A DNA stretch of 64,000 nucleotides from Oscarella lobularis (taxonomy: Eukaryota > Porifera > Homoscleromorpha > Homosclerophorida > Oscarellidae). How positions within the stretch are numbered: the stretch's first letter is position 1; every line of letters begins with the position of its first letter. The translations under genes and the position numbers were made by a program. Positions 1 through 9,577 of this stretch are shown here, one piece after another. The stretch covers positions 2,621,747-2,685,746 of the forward strand of contig NC_089179.1 in NCBI RefSeq assembly GCF_947507565.1, written 5' to 3'. The notes beneath the pieces are model-generated. The model did no database searches, was not told where the DNA came from, and worked only from the letters and a program-made list of their open reading frames with translations.

Positions 1-19
1 TAATAACGCAGAATTATAT

Positions 20-607
20 CTAATAATGCAGATATCTTACACCAGTCAACGCCATATTGATTTGTGTCAAGTGATCATTCCAGGAGTCTATCACGGACGG
101 CGAAGGCATGTCAAACGCGGCAGAGAACTTGACGATGTCTTCCCTGCTGCAACCCATCATCACTGATGCGATGGCTGCTCGACGATTGACGTCATAGCTC
201 ATTCCATGCAAAGCATTATTCCTTGAGGTGGTAAATTTTGTGACACTATGAAAATAGATCACTGCAAATTACTGTAAACCAACGAGAGAAGGTTACTGTC
301 TGCAAGCAAGGCAATAGAATTCACAGACGGAACACAGCCCACGGTGTTTTTGCTCTTTCATCGTTATTCTGTCACTGTGACAATTTTTGCACGACAAAGC
401 TGACCTGAAAAATTCTAACAGGTAGGTCATGTCAATTAGTCGGTATCCAGACGGTCTGGTGTCCGCTTCGCGTGGGAGATGACGTGGAATCCATGACGAT
501 GGAATGGGACCCGATTTCTTTCCCAACGCGTCCTCTTCGGCTTCTTTCTCGCGATGACGACGTTCGGCAGACTGTATTCGAGATTCTTTGCGATTTTTCC
601 GCGGCAT
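20..607 (-). pseudogene. Mutator-like transposase N-terminal region, fragment
   Basis: The minus strand reads a basic start (MPRKNRKES, from about 607), then an RLIDM segment and two Cys pairs (CKNC, then CSVCEFYCLAC). This matches the amino end of animal Mutator-like transposase-domain proteins. A second piece (262 down to 20) contains a VNRRAAIASVMMGC segment typical of the next part of that domain. Between the pieces, at 263-297, I see a GT donor and AG acceptors, but no choice keeps the frame cleanly. The copy is therefore either damaged or spliced in a way I cannot resolve. The catalytic part would lie left of the window. The Ty3/Gypsy element at 644-5102 is inserted just upstream of the start codon. 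Confidence 0.6.
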
Positions 608-643
608 AAGCGATGTTTTAGACAGGGAAAACGGTATAAGAGT

Positions 644-702
644 TGTGATGTACGGGGTTGGGGTTGATTCCAATAGACTGTGACTTCAGCAGCCACGCTA
701 AA
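644..702 (+). repeat. 5' LTR of the first Gypsy element
   Basis: 59 bp, starting TGTGATG. It is directly followed by the primer-binding site at 703 and differs from the 3' LTR at a few positions, including its second-last base (AA instead of CA at the end). Confidence 0.92.
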
Positions 703-738
703 TTGGCGTAGTCGACACTGGTTTCGAACCTTTCCAGA
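703..738 (+). promoter_or_regulatory. Primer-binding site, tRNA-Ser type
   Basis: TGGCGTAGTCG immediately follows the LTR and is complementary to the 3' end of a serine tRNA as I recall it (ending CGACTACGCCA). The motif TTTCGAACCT further on resembles the complement of the T-arm. The other complete Gypsy element uses the same TGGCGTAGTCG core. Confidence 0.75.
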
Positions 739-2165
739 TGGCTTCAGTGGGCAAAATCGGCGTCTTCGAGAGCGAAAAAGAGGAATGGCGTCATTACATC
801 GAGCGACTGGAATTCTACTTTGAGGCGAACGACGTCAAGGACGACGGCAAGAAGAAAGCGATTCTCCTCAGCGTTTGTGGGCCGGCGGCGTATCGAACAA
901 TTCGATCCGCGTCGGCCGCACCGCTCACAACAGCATCTTACCACCAGATCAAAAGGCAGACAGAAGATCACTTGGATCCCACGCCGTCTAAGGCCACTCG
1001 CCGATGGCGTTTTCGTTTGCGACATCGAAAGCAGGGCGAATCGATAGTAGCCTACGTCGCGGAACTACGCAAATTGGCTGAACGCTGTGAGTTCCACGAT
1101 GTCGCAGAGGAGCTGTGCGACCAGCTCGTGGTTGGAGTGAATGACCACAAAATTCGTAGCAAGCTACTCGCGGAAAAGAAGTTGACTTTTGAGTCAGCGT
1201 TCGAGATCGCGCGTTCCACGGAAGTAGCCGAGATGCAATCACACGAAATGCAAGGGACACCAGACGAATCGGCTCATGCAGTGAGTACTGCAGCCGCGGA
1301 AAGCGCCGCGTTCAACGCGCAACAACGGAAGTGTTACCGTTGTAACGGAAACCATTCGCCCGCCACGTGTCGTTTTGCTTCACACACCTGCCACGAGTGC
1401 GGTAAATTGGGTCACGTTGCTCGTGCTTGCCGCAGTCGCCAACCGGCAACTCCCAAGGAGAAGAAAGGTACCAAGGAGTCGCTCAAAGCGAAGAAGGCAC
1501 ATAAAGTGTCGGAGGCACAAGCGACGGAGGAGGACAGCGATTCAGCGGAGGAATCGTTCCGAATTAACTTTTGCACAAAAGGCTCCCGAGTGGCGCCATT
1601 TATAGTGCCGTTAAAAATTGATGGCAAGCCGTGCTCGTTTGAGTTGGACACTGGCGCAGGCGTGTCCCTGATAGGAGAAGTAGAGTTTCGAAAACTGTGG
1701 TCGCGACGGAGCGCCCCGGCGTTACGGCGTGGCCGGGTAACGCTGTCGACTTACACGAAAGACCCAGTTCCGGTTCTCGGGGAATGCGATGTACGAGTGA
1801 GGTACGAAGGTCAGCGAAAACAGTTGACCCTGATTGTCGTGAAAGGTGACGGACCAAGCCTGATGGGACGCAACTGGCTCACGCAATTTCAGTTGGACTG
1901 GCCCCGTCTGGCAGCGTATCAGACAGCATCGGTCAATGCGTGTTCGGCAACGAGTGGGCTGCCGATCGTAACAAAATTTCCTGAGGTTTTTGGCAACGGA
2001 CTAGGAGAACTTCGGGGGCAAAAAGCAAAAATTCGAGTCAAGTCAGGGGCCACACCGCGGTTCTGCAAACCGCGGGCGGTTCCATACGCACGTCGAACGC
2101 AAGTGGAAAACGAAATTCGGCGCTTAGAACGACAAGGCGTCATAGAACAAGTGCAGTTCCGATAG
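738..2165 (+). CDS. Gag and protease, plus start of RT (Ty3/Gypsy)
   Basis: This 475-residue frame starts 35 bp after the primer-binding site. It has a retrotransposon Gag region (about residues 30-170) with two CCHC zinc knuckles around residues 198-232 (CYRCNGNHSPATC and CHECGKLGHVARAC). A retropepsin-type aspartic protease follows (FELDTGAGVSLIG) and then the pre-RT segment, which ends in RRLERQGVIEQVQF. Gag would assemble the particle and the protease would process the polyprotein. The frame stops at 2163-2165, where related elements continue into RT, so the gag-pol frame is broken there. Compared with related elements, a short deletion at 2155-2185 removes the segment that links to RT. 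Confidence 0.9.
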   Translation: MASVGKIGVFESEKEEWRHYIERLEFYFEANDVKDDGKKKAILLSVCGPAAYRTIRSASAAPLTTASYHQIKRQTEDHLDPTPSKATRRWRFRLRHRKQGESIVAYVAELRKLAERCEFHDVAEELCDQLVVGVNDHKIRSKLLAEKKLTFESAFEIARSTEVAEMQSHEMQGTPDESAHAVSTAAAESAAFNAQQRKCYRCNGNHSPATCRFASHTCHECGKLGHVARACRSRQPATPKEKKGTKESLKAKKAHKVSEAQATEEDSDSAEESFRINFCTKGSRVAPFIVPLKIDGKPCSFELDTGAGVSLIGEVEFRKLWSRRSAPALRRGRVTLSTYTKDPVPVLGECDVRVRYEGQRKQLTLIVVKGDGPSLMGRNWLTQFQLDWPRLAAYQTASVNACSATSGLPIVTKFPEVFGNGLGELRGQKAKIRVKSGATPRFCKPRAVPYARRTQVENEIRRLERQGVIEQVQFR

Positions 2166-2190
2166 TGGCGGCACTCAAAAAAGGGGCGAG

Positions 2191-4926
2191 GTGCGAGTTT
2201 GCGGTGACTACAGCCTCACGGTCAATCCGGTAATTGTTCCGGACTCGTACCCGCTTCCTCGCATTGATGATTTGCTAGCGTCCCTCGCAGGTGGGGAGTC
2301 GTTCACGAAGCTAGATCTTAGCAGCGCTTACCAGCAGGTGGAACTCGACGAGGAATCAAAAAAGCTGTTGACCGTTAATACGCCCTGGGGCCTTTTTCGG
2401 TACAATCGGCTGCCTTTTGGCGTTTCGGTAGCCCCGACCATTTTTCAACGAATCATGGACAGTTTGCTGCAAGGCGTACCGGGGACCGTCGTGTATCTCG
2501 ATGATATATTGGTGACGGGGAAGTCCCGCGAGGAGCATCTTCGCAACCTGGAACTCGTGTTAGGCCGTCTGGCGGCGGCCGGCTTGCGTTTGAAAACATC
2601 CAAATGCGCGTTTTTCGTTCCGGTGGTGGAATACTTAGGGCATAAAATTGATAAAGAGGGACTCCATCCGACCGATGAAAAGGTTGCGGCAGTCACGCAC
2701 GCACCGGCCCCCAAGAATGTCGCGCAGCTCAAAGCGTATTTGGGTTTGGTCAACTATTATGGAAAATTCATCCGTCAATTGGCGACGAAGCTGGCTCCGC
2801 TGTATCGTCTACTCGAAAAAGGAGCTCAGTGGAAATGGGGCGAGCGCGAAGTTCAGGCGTTTGCGGACTCAAAGAAAGCTTTGACGTCGGACTGTGTTTT
2901 AGCACACTATGATCCAGCATTACCGTTGACCTTGGCTTGCGATGCGTCACTGGTGGGAGTTGGAGCCGTTTTGTCACACGTTTGGCCTGATGGGAGGGAA
3001 CAACCCGTGGCGTATGCATCGCAATCGTTATCGGCGCGGGAGCGGCGATATTCGCAGCTCGACAAGGAAGGTGCGGCGGTGGTTTTTGGGCTAAAGAAGT
3101 TCTACATGTTTCTGGCTGGACGACCCTTTACGATCTTTACGGATCACAAGCCGTTATTGACATTATTCGGTCCGGATAAAGGAACCCCGCTGCTGGGCTC
3201 ACCGCGGATCTTAAGATGGTCGGCTAAGCTCAAGGCGTTTCAGTATACGCTAAAGTACCGCCCTGGGGCGGCAAACGGAAATGCGGACGGATTGAGCAGA
3301 CTACCCTTGGACGACATTGCTGAAAAACCAGAGTCGCCTATTGAGGCAGTCTTGTCCCTACGTGCTTTGGAACTGACGGCAACGGAATCACCCATCGTGG
3401 TGTCGGATATTGAAAAAATGACAACGTCGGACCCAACCCTGCGACTGGTGCGATCCTTCGTAGGAAATGGATGGCCGGAGAGAAAGCCTGCGGAAGTATC
3501 GGAGAGTTTTTGGTCACGCCGTTCAGAGTTGAGCGAAGAGGACGGATGCTTACTCTGGGGTGAACGATTGGTAGTACCAAGTCAAGCGCGATCCCGCGTA
3601 TTAGGCATGCTACATGAAGGGCACCCAGGAGTCGTACGCATGAAGTGTTTGGCACGCAGCTATGTTTGGTGGCCGGGTTGTGACACGGATATAGGAGCAA
3701 CACTGAGGGGATGTGAGGCATGCGAACAAAATTTAAATGCGCCTGCGGCGGCGCCACTTCATCCCTGGGAATGGCCCGAGAGACCATGGGGACGACTTCA
3801 TTTAGACTTTGCAGGACCCTTTGTAGGAAAAATGTTTCTGATCGTAGTGGACGCCCACTCCAAGTGGTTAGAAGTAGAGCCCATGCTATCAACGACATCC
3901 GCGGTAACAATTGGAAAGCTACGAAAGATCTTCGCCACACATGGTCTACCAGAAATGATTGTCACGGACAACGGACCACAATTTATCAGCGAGGAATTCC
4001 GGTCTTATCTGCGGTCAAACGGCATTCGGCATGCAACGTCGGCACCGTATCACCCGGCATCAAATGGCATGGCAGAGAGAGCAGTGCAAATTTTTAAGAA
4101 GGGAATGCGGAAAATGGTTAAGGAGAAATTGTCCCTTGAAGAGAAGCTGGCAAAAGTTCTGTTTTCTTATCGGGCTACTCCCCAATCCACCACGGGACTA
4201 TCACCCGCGGAATTGCTGTATGGCCGCCGCCTTCAAGGAAAACTGGATCTGCTGAAACCCGACGTAGCGGCACGTGTTCGCCAACAACAGGCCAGACAAA
4301 AAGGATATCATGATTTACACGCGGCTGCGCGAGGGTTTGCCTTGGGTCAACGACTTTGGGTGCGGCAACACTCTGGACCGTGGGAACCCGGAGTGGTGGT
4401 CGCTGTATCCGGTCCCGTCTCGCTGGTGGTGGAGATGAGCGATCACCGCAGACTACGGTGTTACGCGGATCAGGTGAGGGTCCGATACTCGGAGGCCGTG
4501 CCGCCATCGCCGGCACCGGTATCACCAGTTTCTGGTACGGGGTCACGAGTCGAACCTCGTGCCGACACTGGACCAGACAACGACATTCGAGCAGATCGGT
4601 CCGGTTTACCAACCGTACCGGCAGAAGGGAGGGAAAGGTCGTTAGGACCACCCCCGTTGGCTGAGCCGGTGGCCACGCCTCAGTCAACGTCAACGGCGGC
4701 GCTGGAACCTCTGCAGCCAGGAGACACAGCCACAAGCACACCTGCGGGTACCAACGACAGTCCCGCGAGGAATGAGAACCAGGGCGAGGGTTCAACGGCG
4801 GATAATTCTTCGACGTCACCGCGGCAGCGTTCGTCGCGCGTAGCGCCGTCTTCTCCGGAAGCTACTACACCGCCACTGCGAAGGTCGTCGCGAGTTTCTA
4901 AACCACCACAACGCCTGGACCTTTGA
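2191..4926 (+). CDS. Pol: reverse transcriptase, RNase H, integrase (Ty3/Gypsy)
   Basis: This 911-residue frame opens at RVCGDYS, inside the RT domain. It carries the RT active site YLDDILVTG (about residue 100) and an RNase H with ACDAS and TDHKPLLTLF. Next come an integrase H2C2 finger (HEGHPGVVRMK then CEACE) and a core with D (HLDFAGPF), D (VTDNGPQF) and E (HPASNGMAERAV). A proline- and serine-rich tail ends close to the purine tract. No separate initiation signal is seen at 2191. It was probably continuous with the gag frame before the deletion near 2160. All visible catalytic residues are present. Confidence 0.92.
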   Translation: MRVCGDYSLTVNPVIVPDSYPLPRIDDLLASLAGGESFTKLDLSSAYQQVELDEESKKLLTVNTPWGLFRYNRLPFGVSVAPTIFQRIMDSLLQGVPGTVVYLDDILVTGKSREEHLRNLELVLGRLAAAGLRLKTSKCAFFVPVVEYLGHKIDKEGLHPTDEKVAAVTHAPAPKNVAQLKAYLGLVNYYGKFIRQLATKLAPLYRLLEKGAQWKWGEREVQAFADSKKALTSDCVLAHYDPALPLTLACDASLVGVGAVLSHVWPDGREQPVAYASQSLSARERRYSQLDKEGAAVVFGLKKFYMFLAGRPFTIFTDHKPLLTLFGPDKGTPLLGSPRILRWSAKLKAFQYTLKYRPGAANGNADGLSRLPLDDIAEKPESPIEAVLSLRALELTATESPIVVSDIEKMTTSDPTLRLVRSFVGNGWPERKPAEVSESFWSRRSELSEEDGCLLWGERLVVPSQARSRVLGMLHEGHPGVVRMKCLARSYVWWPGCDTDIGATLRGCEACEQNLNAPAAAPLHPWEWPERPWGRLHLDFAGPFVGKMFLIVVDAHSKWLEVEPMLSTTSAVTIGKLRKIFATHGLPEMIVTDNGPQFISEEFRSYLRSNGIRHATSAPYHPASNGMAERAVQIFKKGMRKMVKEKLSLEEKLAKVLFSYRATPQSTTGLSPAELLYGRRLQGKLDLLKPDVAARVRQQQARQKGYHDLHAAARGFALGQRLWVRQHSGPWEPGVVVAVSGPVSLVVEMSDHRRLRCYADQVRVRYSEAVPPSPAPVSPVSGTGSRVEPRADTGPDNDIRADRSGLPTVPAEGRERSLGPPPLAEPVATPQSTSTAALEPLQPGDTATSTPAGTNDSPARNENQGEGSTADNSSTSPRQRSSRVAPSSPEATTPPLRRSSRVSKPPQRLDL

Positions 4927-5043
4927 CCAGGGAGGTCGACGATGAAGATTCTTGTTTGACACTTTCACTGACGAATCCTTTTTTTTTCTGGGCATGGTGT
5001 TAGGGGCAGTTGGGCCGGGCAAAGTAACTTAGGTGGGGGAGAG

Positions 5044-5102
5044 TGTGATGTACGGGGTTGGGGTTGATTCCAATAGACTGTGACGTAAGCAGGCACGCTA
5101 CA
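5044..5102 (+). repeat. 3' LTR of the first Gypsy element
   Basis: 59 bp starting TGTGATG and ending CTACA, preceded by a purine tract and followed by the target duplication AGAGT. Confidence 0.93.
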
Positions 5103-5107
5103 AGAGT

Positions 5108-5895
5108 AGTTACTAAGCGGTCACGTGAGACGGGAAACGCCTCACACTTGCTGTAGTCAGGCAGGGTGTTCTCTACGACCTCAGTTGAAGACGCCGATAG
5201 CACAAGATGCCTTGCAATAAGCAAACGAACTGCTGCAAACACATAAGGAACGCTGTCGAGAGCGATTTGATGACAAAAGCACCAACTTCCGTTTCGAACA
5301 GAGATACGCCCCCTTTTGACCGCACCATTTCAGACTCAAAAATTGTAGAGAAAACGACTCAGCGCGAACTCAAACGCAGCGCCATTGGATAGAAGGAGGA
5401 CAAAGCATACGTTTGCGCTCATTTAATTTTTTACATGGAAGCTACTTTTCAAAGCCCCATTGCCACCTTAACGTTGCGTGGTGGAAGTTGGGGGCCCGGA
5501 AGGGGAGAAGAGCGTTTTTCATACTAGAAACCTGTCCCGCTTATATCTAATGATTTATTTTGATGGGTCTATCTAACTATATTAGAGACCTTCCTTATTG
5601 ATTTTGGTACTACAGTAATCGCCTTGTTTTTGTTGCCCAGATAAGTCACTTTGACGTAATGGAAAAAACCTCGTTTTTCGTCATGCAGTATCGCTCTAGC
5701 GACAAACAATGCGAATAGAAACCAGAGTTTATTATGACCTACTTTGAACTCTTTCTTTTATACTTGAGACCATCGATTCTGTATCATCTGTCTCTGAATA
5801 TTTGCAAGCGAGACGCAGATCTTCAGCGTGACTGCTGATTTAAGAGCAATAAATGATTTGAAAGCTTTCAAAATCAGACTCAGATTATCTTTTTT
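5108..5895. other. No gene recognised
   Basis: A short open frame at 5207-5392 has no recognisable motif. The rest is AT-rich and holds one weak copy (around 5560-5592) of the segment ending in TTAGAGACCTT that recurs near 20240 and 22220. Confidence 0.5.
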
Positions 5896-5896
5896 A

Positions 5897-5992
5897 TTTG
5901 GATCCATCCCATTGGACCAGGATGGATCTTTTTTAATTGGATCCATCCCCCTATTGGACCAGGATGTATAATTTTTTTAATTGGATCCATCC
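5897..5992. repeat. Short tandem repeat with GGATCCATCC core
   Basis: Two and a half units of about 45 bp, each with GGATCCATCC, then TTGGACCAGGATG and an AT-rich run. The block leads directly into the 36-bp repeat at 5993. Confidence 0.7.
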
Positions 5993-6133
5993 CGCTATCT
6001 TAGTAACCAAACGCCGTCAACAGTGCCGCTATCTTAGAAATCAAACGCCGTCAACAGTGCCGCTACCTTTGTAATCAAACGCCATTAACCGTGCCGCTAT
6101 TTTAGTAATCAAACGCCGTCAACAGTGCCGCTA
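5993..6133 (+). repeat. 36-bp dispersed tandem repeat, copy 1
   Basis: About four units built around CCGCTATCTTAGTAATCAAA followed by CGCCGTCAACAGTG. The same unit recurs in the opposite or both orientations at 19912-20022, 20571-20668 and 21661-21768. Confidence 0.85.
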
Positions 6134-6327
6134 CCTTCTAAGTTTCGATTCCCTCCGAGTTTGTACCGCAACCTCCTTCATCGCTTCGTCTCGACTGCAT
6201 CCTCGCCAAATCCAAAACTCGCAAAAAATCGGCGAACGTCATCAAATCCTCCCAACCGTCGCGTTTCTTGTCGTCGAGAATTTGCAGCAATTCGTTGCGA
6301 TATCTGCGCAACGGTGGATCGGTGGCA

Positions 6328-6373
6328 TTCGCATTCGCATTCGCATGGGCATTCGCATTCGCATTCGACGCAA
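6328..6373. repeat. CATTCG hexamer microsatellite
   Basis: Runs of GCATTC and GCATGG units. A larger inverted version is at 20267-20372, again close to the 36-bp repeat. Confidence 0.85.
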
Positions 6374-6850
6374 CGCGAAGCGTCGTTCGGATCCGGTTCG
6401 AAGAAACATTGTGAAATTCATGAAGGTACGTGCATATGACATCTCTCGGACAGCCCTTTGTTCTACCGTCCTTTCTACTCCAGCCGTGGAATGCCGTCGA
6501 CGTTTCCGCTGAACCGGACAGCCAATCATCGTGGCCAAATACGTCGAGCGATTTCTCATGCGATTTCCGCCTGTAAGTTGGCCTGATCGACCAAAGAGAG
6601 GCAATATCTATATTTCAACTCTCTAAAGGATGAAAAATGGGCTCATTTCATTTTGTAGTGGATAGATTGAATCGACGGCTCCGTCGTAGAACGTTTTGCC
6701 GTTTTCGATATAAGCGATTTCTCCTTCTCCCTCCTCGCTCCCCTCAAGCGCCGACGACGAAGACGACGAAGACGACGACGATCCGAACGACGACGATTTC
6801 GCCATGATCGGCCACGACGACTTCGGTCCGGCGTGGGAACTCAACCAGAC
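6374..6850. other. No gene recognised
   Basis: Overlapping short frames on both strands, with no family motif. A GACGAC-rich stretch lies at 6745-6800. The degraded gypsy gag region borders it on the right. Confidence 0.4.
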
Positions 6851-7950
6851 AACGACTAGGAATTCCATTCACGACCGCATCGACTTGAAAAACAGGGGAC
6901 GGAGGCGAGGATGCGTTGTGTTGTAAGGTTCCGACTGGAAACGCGGTGGGGGCACGCGACACGTATTGGGTATTGTCTTGTTGTGCGCTAAACTTAGTAC
7001 AGTTCACGCTAATATGTCCGAATTCACCACAGTTCCAGCAACGGCGTTGAGCGACGGGCACGCGGGGACGAACTCTGATGTGACGTAGCGGTTGGCACAG
7101 CAAACGAAGGATATCCGGTGGTTTCCAAACGATGAAGGCGATCGGCAAGAGATGCCAGGAGGGAGGACTGCCGCTCCATTGTTTTCAGGACGGCGTCGGC
7201 ATGTGTGGCCGTGGCGATATGCGGAGGTGTTAAATTCTGTGGTGCAGGTGTTCGAGCGTGAGACGATGTGGCGGAACGTTGCTCGGCCATTTCAGCAGCG
7301 CTGATCTCCAGCGCGATGCGAAGCGCGTCGTACAAGCTCTTGGGCGTTCCGTACCTTACGCAGAGACGAACAGAGGCGTTGCGCAGGCCGTCGAGAAATT
7401 GATCGCGCGTCAATAAATCGCACTGGTCAGCCTCCATCGTCGGGAACGTTTGTGCGGCGAGGCCGCGGAGCGCATTGCCGAACGTAAGGAGAGTCTCGTC
7501 GGCGCCCTGCGTGCGAAGACGGAAGGCCGAGCGCTTGACTTCGTGACGGTTGGCAGGTAGAAAACGAGCGCGCAACGCTGTGAGGAGATCCGAGACCGAA
7601 CAGGACGATGCCGCAGGGAGCGAGCGAAGATCTTCTCGCGCAGGGCCCTGAAGGCGTAGGTGTAGCACGTGGCGGCGTGTGTCTTCATCCCACTTGTTCA
7701 GCGACGCGCACGACGTGAAATCTTCTTCCCAGTTTTCCCAGGACTGCTGCGGGTCGTTGCGAAAGGGGGGAGGCAGTAGGGAACTGAAGCGGAGTGTAGA
7801 CACTGTTCCGTCGAGGGCGGAGGGGGCTTCGAATCGGCAGAGTCCTTAGACGAACCGGGGGCGGACGGTTGAAACATACAGTAGAAAGGAGCGACTCCTG
7901 TCACCAGTGTAATAAAGCCAGACGACAACGACGATGCCACCAGAAACACA
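6850..7950 (-). pseudogene. Gypsy-like gag and start of protease, degraded
   Basis: A minus-strand Gag domain runs from about 7803 to 7024 (PFRNDPQQSWENWEEDF at the start, FRLRTQGADETLLTFGNALR in the middle). After a frameshift near 7085 it continues to a single CCHC knuckle (CWNCGEFGHISVNC) and the first strand of a retropepsin (FQVDAVVNGIPSRC). The sequence then leaves the family at about 6850. A further frameshift near 7810 separates a short upstream start (MFQPSAPGSS). Upstream at about 7898-7905, TGGTGACAGGAGT resembles a tRNA-Leu-type primer-binding site, so an LTR would lie above it, but I found no partner LTR. Confidence 0.7.
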
Positions 7951-8029
7951 CGAGAAGCAAGACTGTTCTATTTCTCAATCACCCTCCCTATTCTAGGCCT
8001 TCCCCCAACTCCCCGTATAAAGGATTACT

Positions 8030-9131
8030 TCAGATGTAGCTGCCTCGACCCGTGCCCTTCGTACTTATCATCCATTCTGCAACAGCAATTTTTTCAGTCC
8101 CCCGATCACCTCTTACTCGAGATGGAACTCCAAACTCTTCGACAGCGGTAAGAAAGTAATAGAGAACGCTTGAGGATTTGTTGTTTGCAGAGCAGCGCAG
8201 AAACACTGGCATTCTGCTATAGCCGTCAATCCCTGAAACGTCATACTTTGAATTAGTTCATACGCTATTGACCAAGTAAGCACCTCCATGTATAACAATG
8301 CCCCATCGAATTAGGGCGCGAAGGCCGTCGATATGCCACAGAGCATTGGGCCCGGAGACACTGTAGCTTCGTCTCTGAATTGTGTAGGCCCATCGTAAAC
8401 ATGCACCCTCCGGATCGACACGACATAAGGACTGTCGGACTCTCCGTCGCGGAACACGAATTCCTATGGCCTGTAGATGGCCAATGACATTGCGGTATCC
8501 GTGTCTTGGGAAATTTCTATTAATTTCAGCAACCGCTGCGTCTAAATGAGCGTCAGAAATAGAAGAAAACGTGCCACGTACTGACAGTCCGAAGGCTGAC
8601 AGACGCCTATGAACTGTCCTCTCAGAGCATTGAAGGATCGACGCCATATCTCGAACTGTGAAATTCAAGCTCAGAAATAGCCCCAACTGGTCTTCAGAAA
8701 TGTGCAACAGAGGACGTCCCCGCTCTCCAGAATAAACTACAAGGAAAGATCACCAAACCATCGAGGGTAATTAGTTACTGGGTATTGAGTTCAGCACCTG
8801 GAACGGAACGATAGGAATCTCTTGCATTTAGGCGCTCGAGTCGGTTCCGCACGGAATGTCGTAGACGCTGAAGAACTGTTGCTAGGCCGTCAATGTCAGC
8901 TTGAGGTGTAAAGGCGGCGGCTACTGTCTGAGTTAGAATGACGTCAAGTCTTTCGTACATCTCTTCAAGCGACTGGAAGGAAACTGTCTCCGACGTTCTC
9001 TCGACACCTTCAATCAGACGACGAATCCGAGCAACAAACTCCTGCCTCTCTAGCTCTCTCGCGTCCATTTCAAAGGCGTACGGGACGCTTACTTTGCCGC
9101 ACAGGGGTCCCTCGTGTAATGCGTAGCGCAC
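8030..9131 (-). pseudogene. Integrase-core (IS3EU-like) gene, C-terminally truncated
   Basis: Three exons read on the minus strand: about 9131-8798, 8736-8284 and 8232-8030, with introns of 61 and 51 bp that have GT-AG ends. Exon 2 carries a helix-turn-helix-like segment (MASILQCSERTVHRRL) and the first catalytic Asp in NALWHIDG. Exon 3 carries IDGYSR and the second Asp in VRGDRGTE. The third acidic residue and the C terminus are missing, because the frame stops at 8030 beside gypsy debris. The upstream exon has a family-typical acidic helix (ARIRRLIEGVERTS). The same family supplies the transposase of the 9-kb element at 36226-45252, but this copy is from another subgroup. No inverted repeats or target duplication were found around it. 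Confidence 0.75.
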
Positions 9132-9138
9132 GCTTCAT

Positions 9139-9184
9139 TATTGCACGCGTACAGCAGGACCCAAAAACGACAGAGCATGCGCGA
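9139..9184 (-). repeat. Left inverted repeat (partner at 11697-11741)
   Basis: The reverse complement reads GCGCATGC, then CTGTCGTTTTTGGGTCCTGC, then ACGCGT. It matches 11697-11741 in the opposite orientation over about 40 bp with few differences. Confidence 0.75.
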
Positions 9185-9577
9185 CGAATCCATGGTTACC
9201 TCCAATCACGAGACAAGAAGTCCGTCCTCCGAGAGTTTCTGCCCACGGTAAGGCCTCATAAGACCTATAGGCCGACGGTAAAGATACTGCAGGCCTCAAT
9301 CGAAAGATCAAACACTTAGCTTTTCTATGAGAGAAATGTCTTCGAGATCGGCGATGGCGTGTTTTGAGATAACAGGCAGAGAACCTGCCAAACCGCTAAC
9401 CGCAAGCAACTTTGTTGCTGTTTTTTAGTTCCGAGTAGGTGAATGCTTACGTGAATATCGCAGAATGCTACCTTTTTGGCGAACAGTTGATTTCGCGCGT
9501 CAGCTGAGTCCATTCGATCACCCCGTACGATCATTTCGCCGATTTTTTGTTCGGTCGTCGCTCTTCTCTGCTTTCCG

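Larger units (their letters stand above)
644..5102 (+). mobile_element. Complete Ty3/Gypsy retrotransposon with 59-bp LTRs
   Basis: The two LTRs (644-702 and 5044-5102) both begin TGTGATGTACGG and end at CACGCTA plus two bases. A 5-bp duplication AGAGT flanks them (639-643 and 5103-5107). A primer-binding site starts at 703 (TTGGCGTAGTCG), which fits the 3' end of tRNA-Ser. A purine tract (AGGTGGGGGAGAG, 5031-5043) precedes the 3' LTR. The internal region encodes Gag, protease, RT, RNase H and integrase in the Ty3/Gypsy order. The LTRs are extremely short for this class. The ends differ at only a few positions, so the insertion is fairly young, yet the coding region is broken near 2160. Confidence 0.95.

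Noticed and set aside
263-297. Clean intron in the Mutator-like gene
   Set aside because: Donor and acceptor bases exist, but none of the joins keeps the frame without a stop.
4175-4819. 214-residue minus-strand frame
   Set aside because: Shadow of the Gypsy integrase tail on the opposite strand.
6125-6604. Frames with HSHSHGHSHSHS or RMRMRM repeats
   Set aside because: Translation of the hexamer microsatellite.
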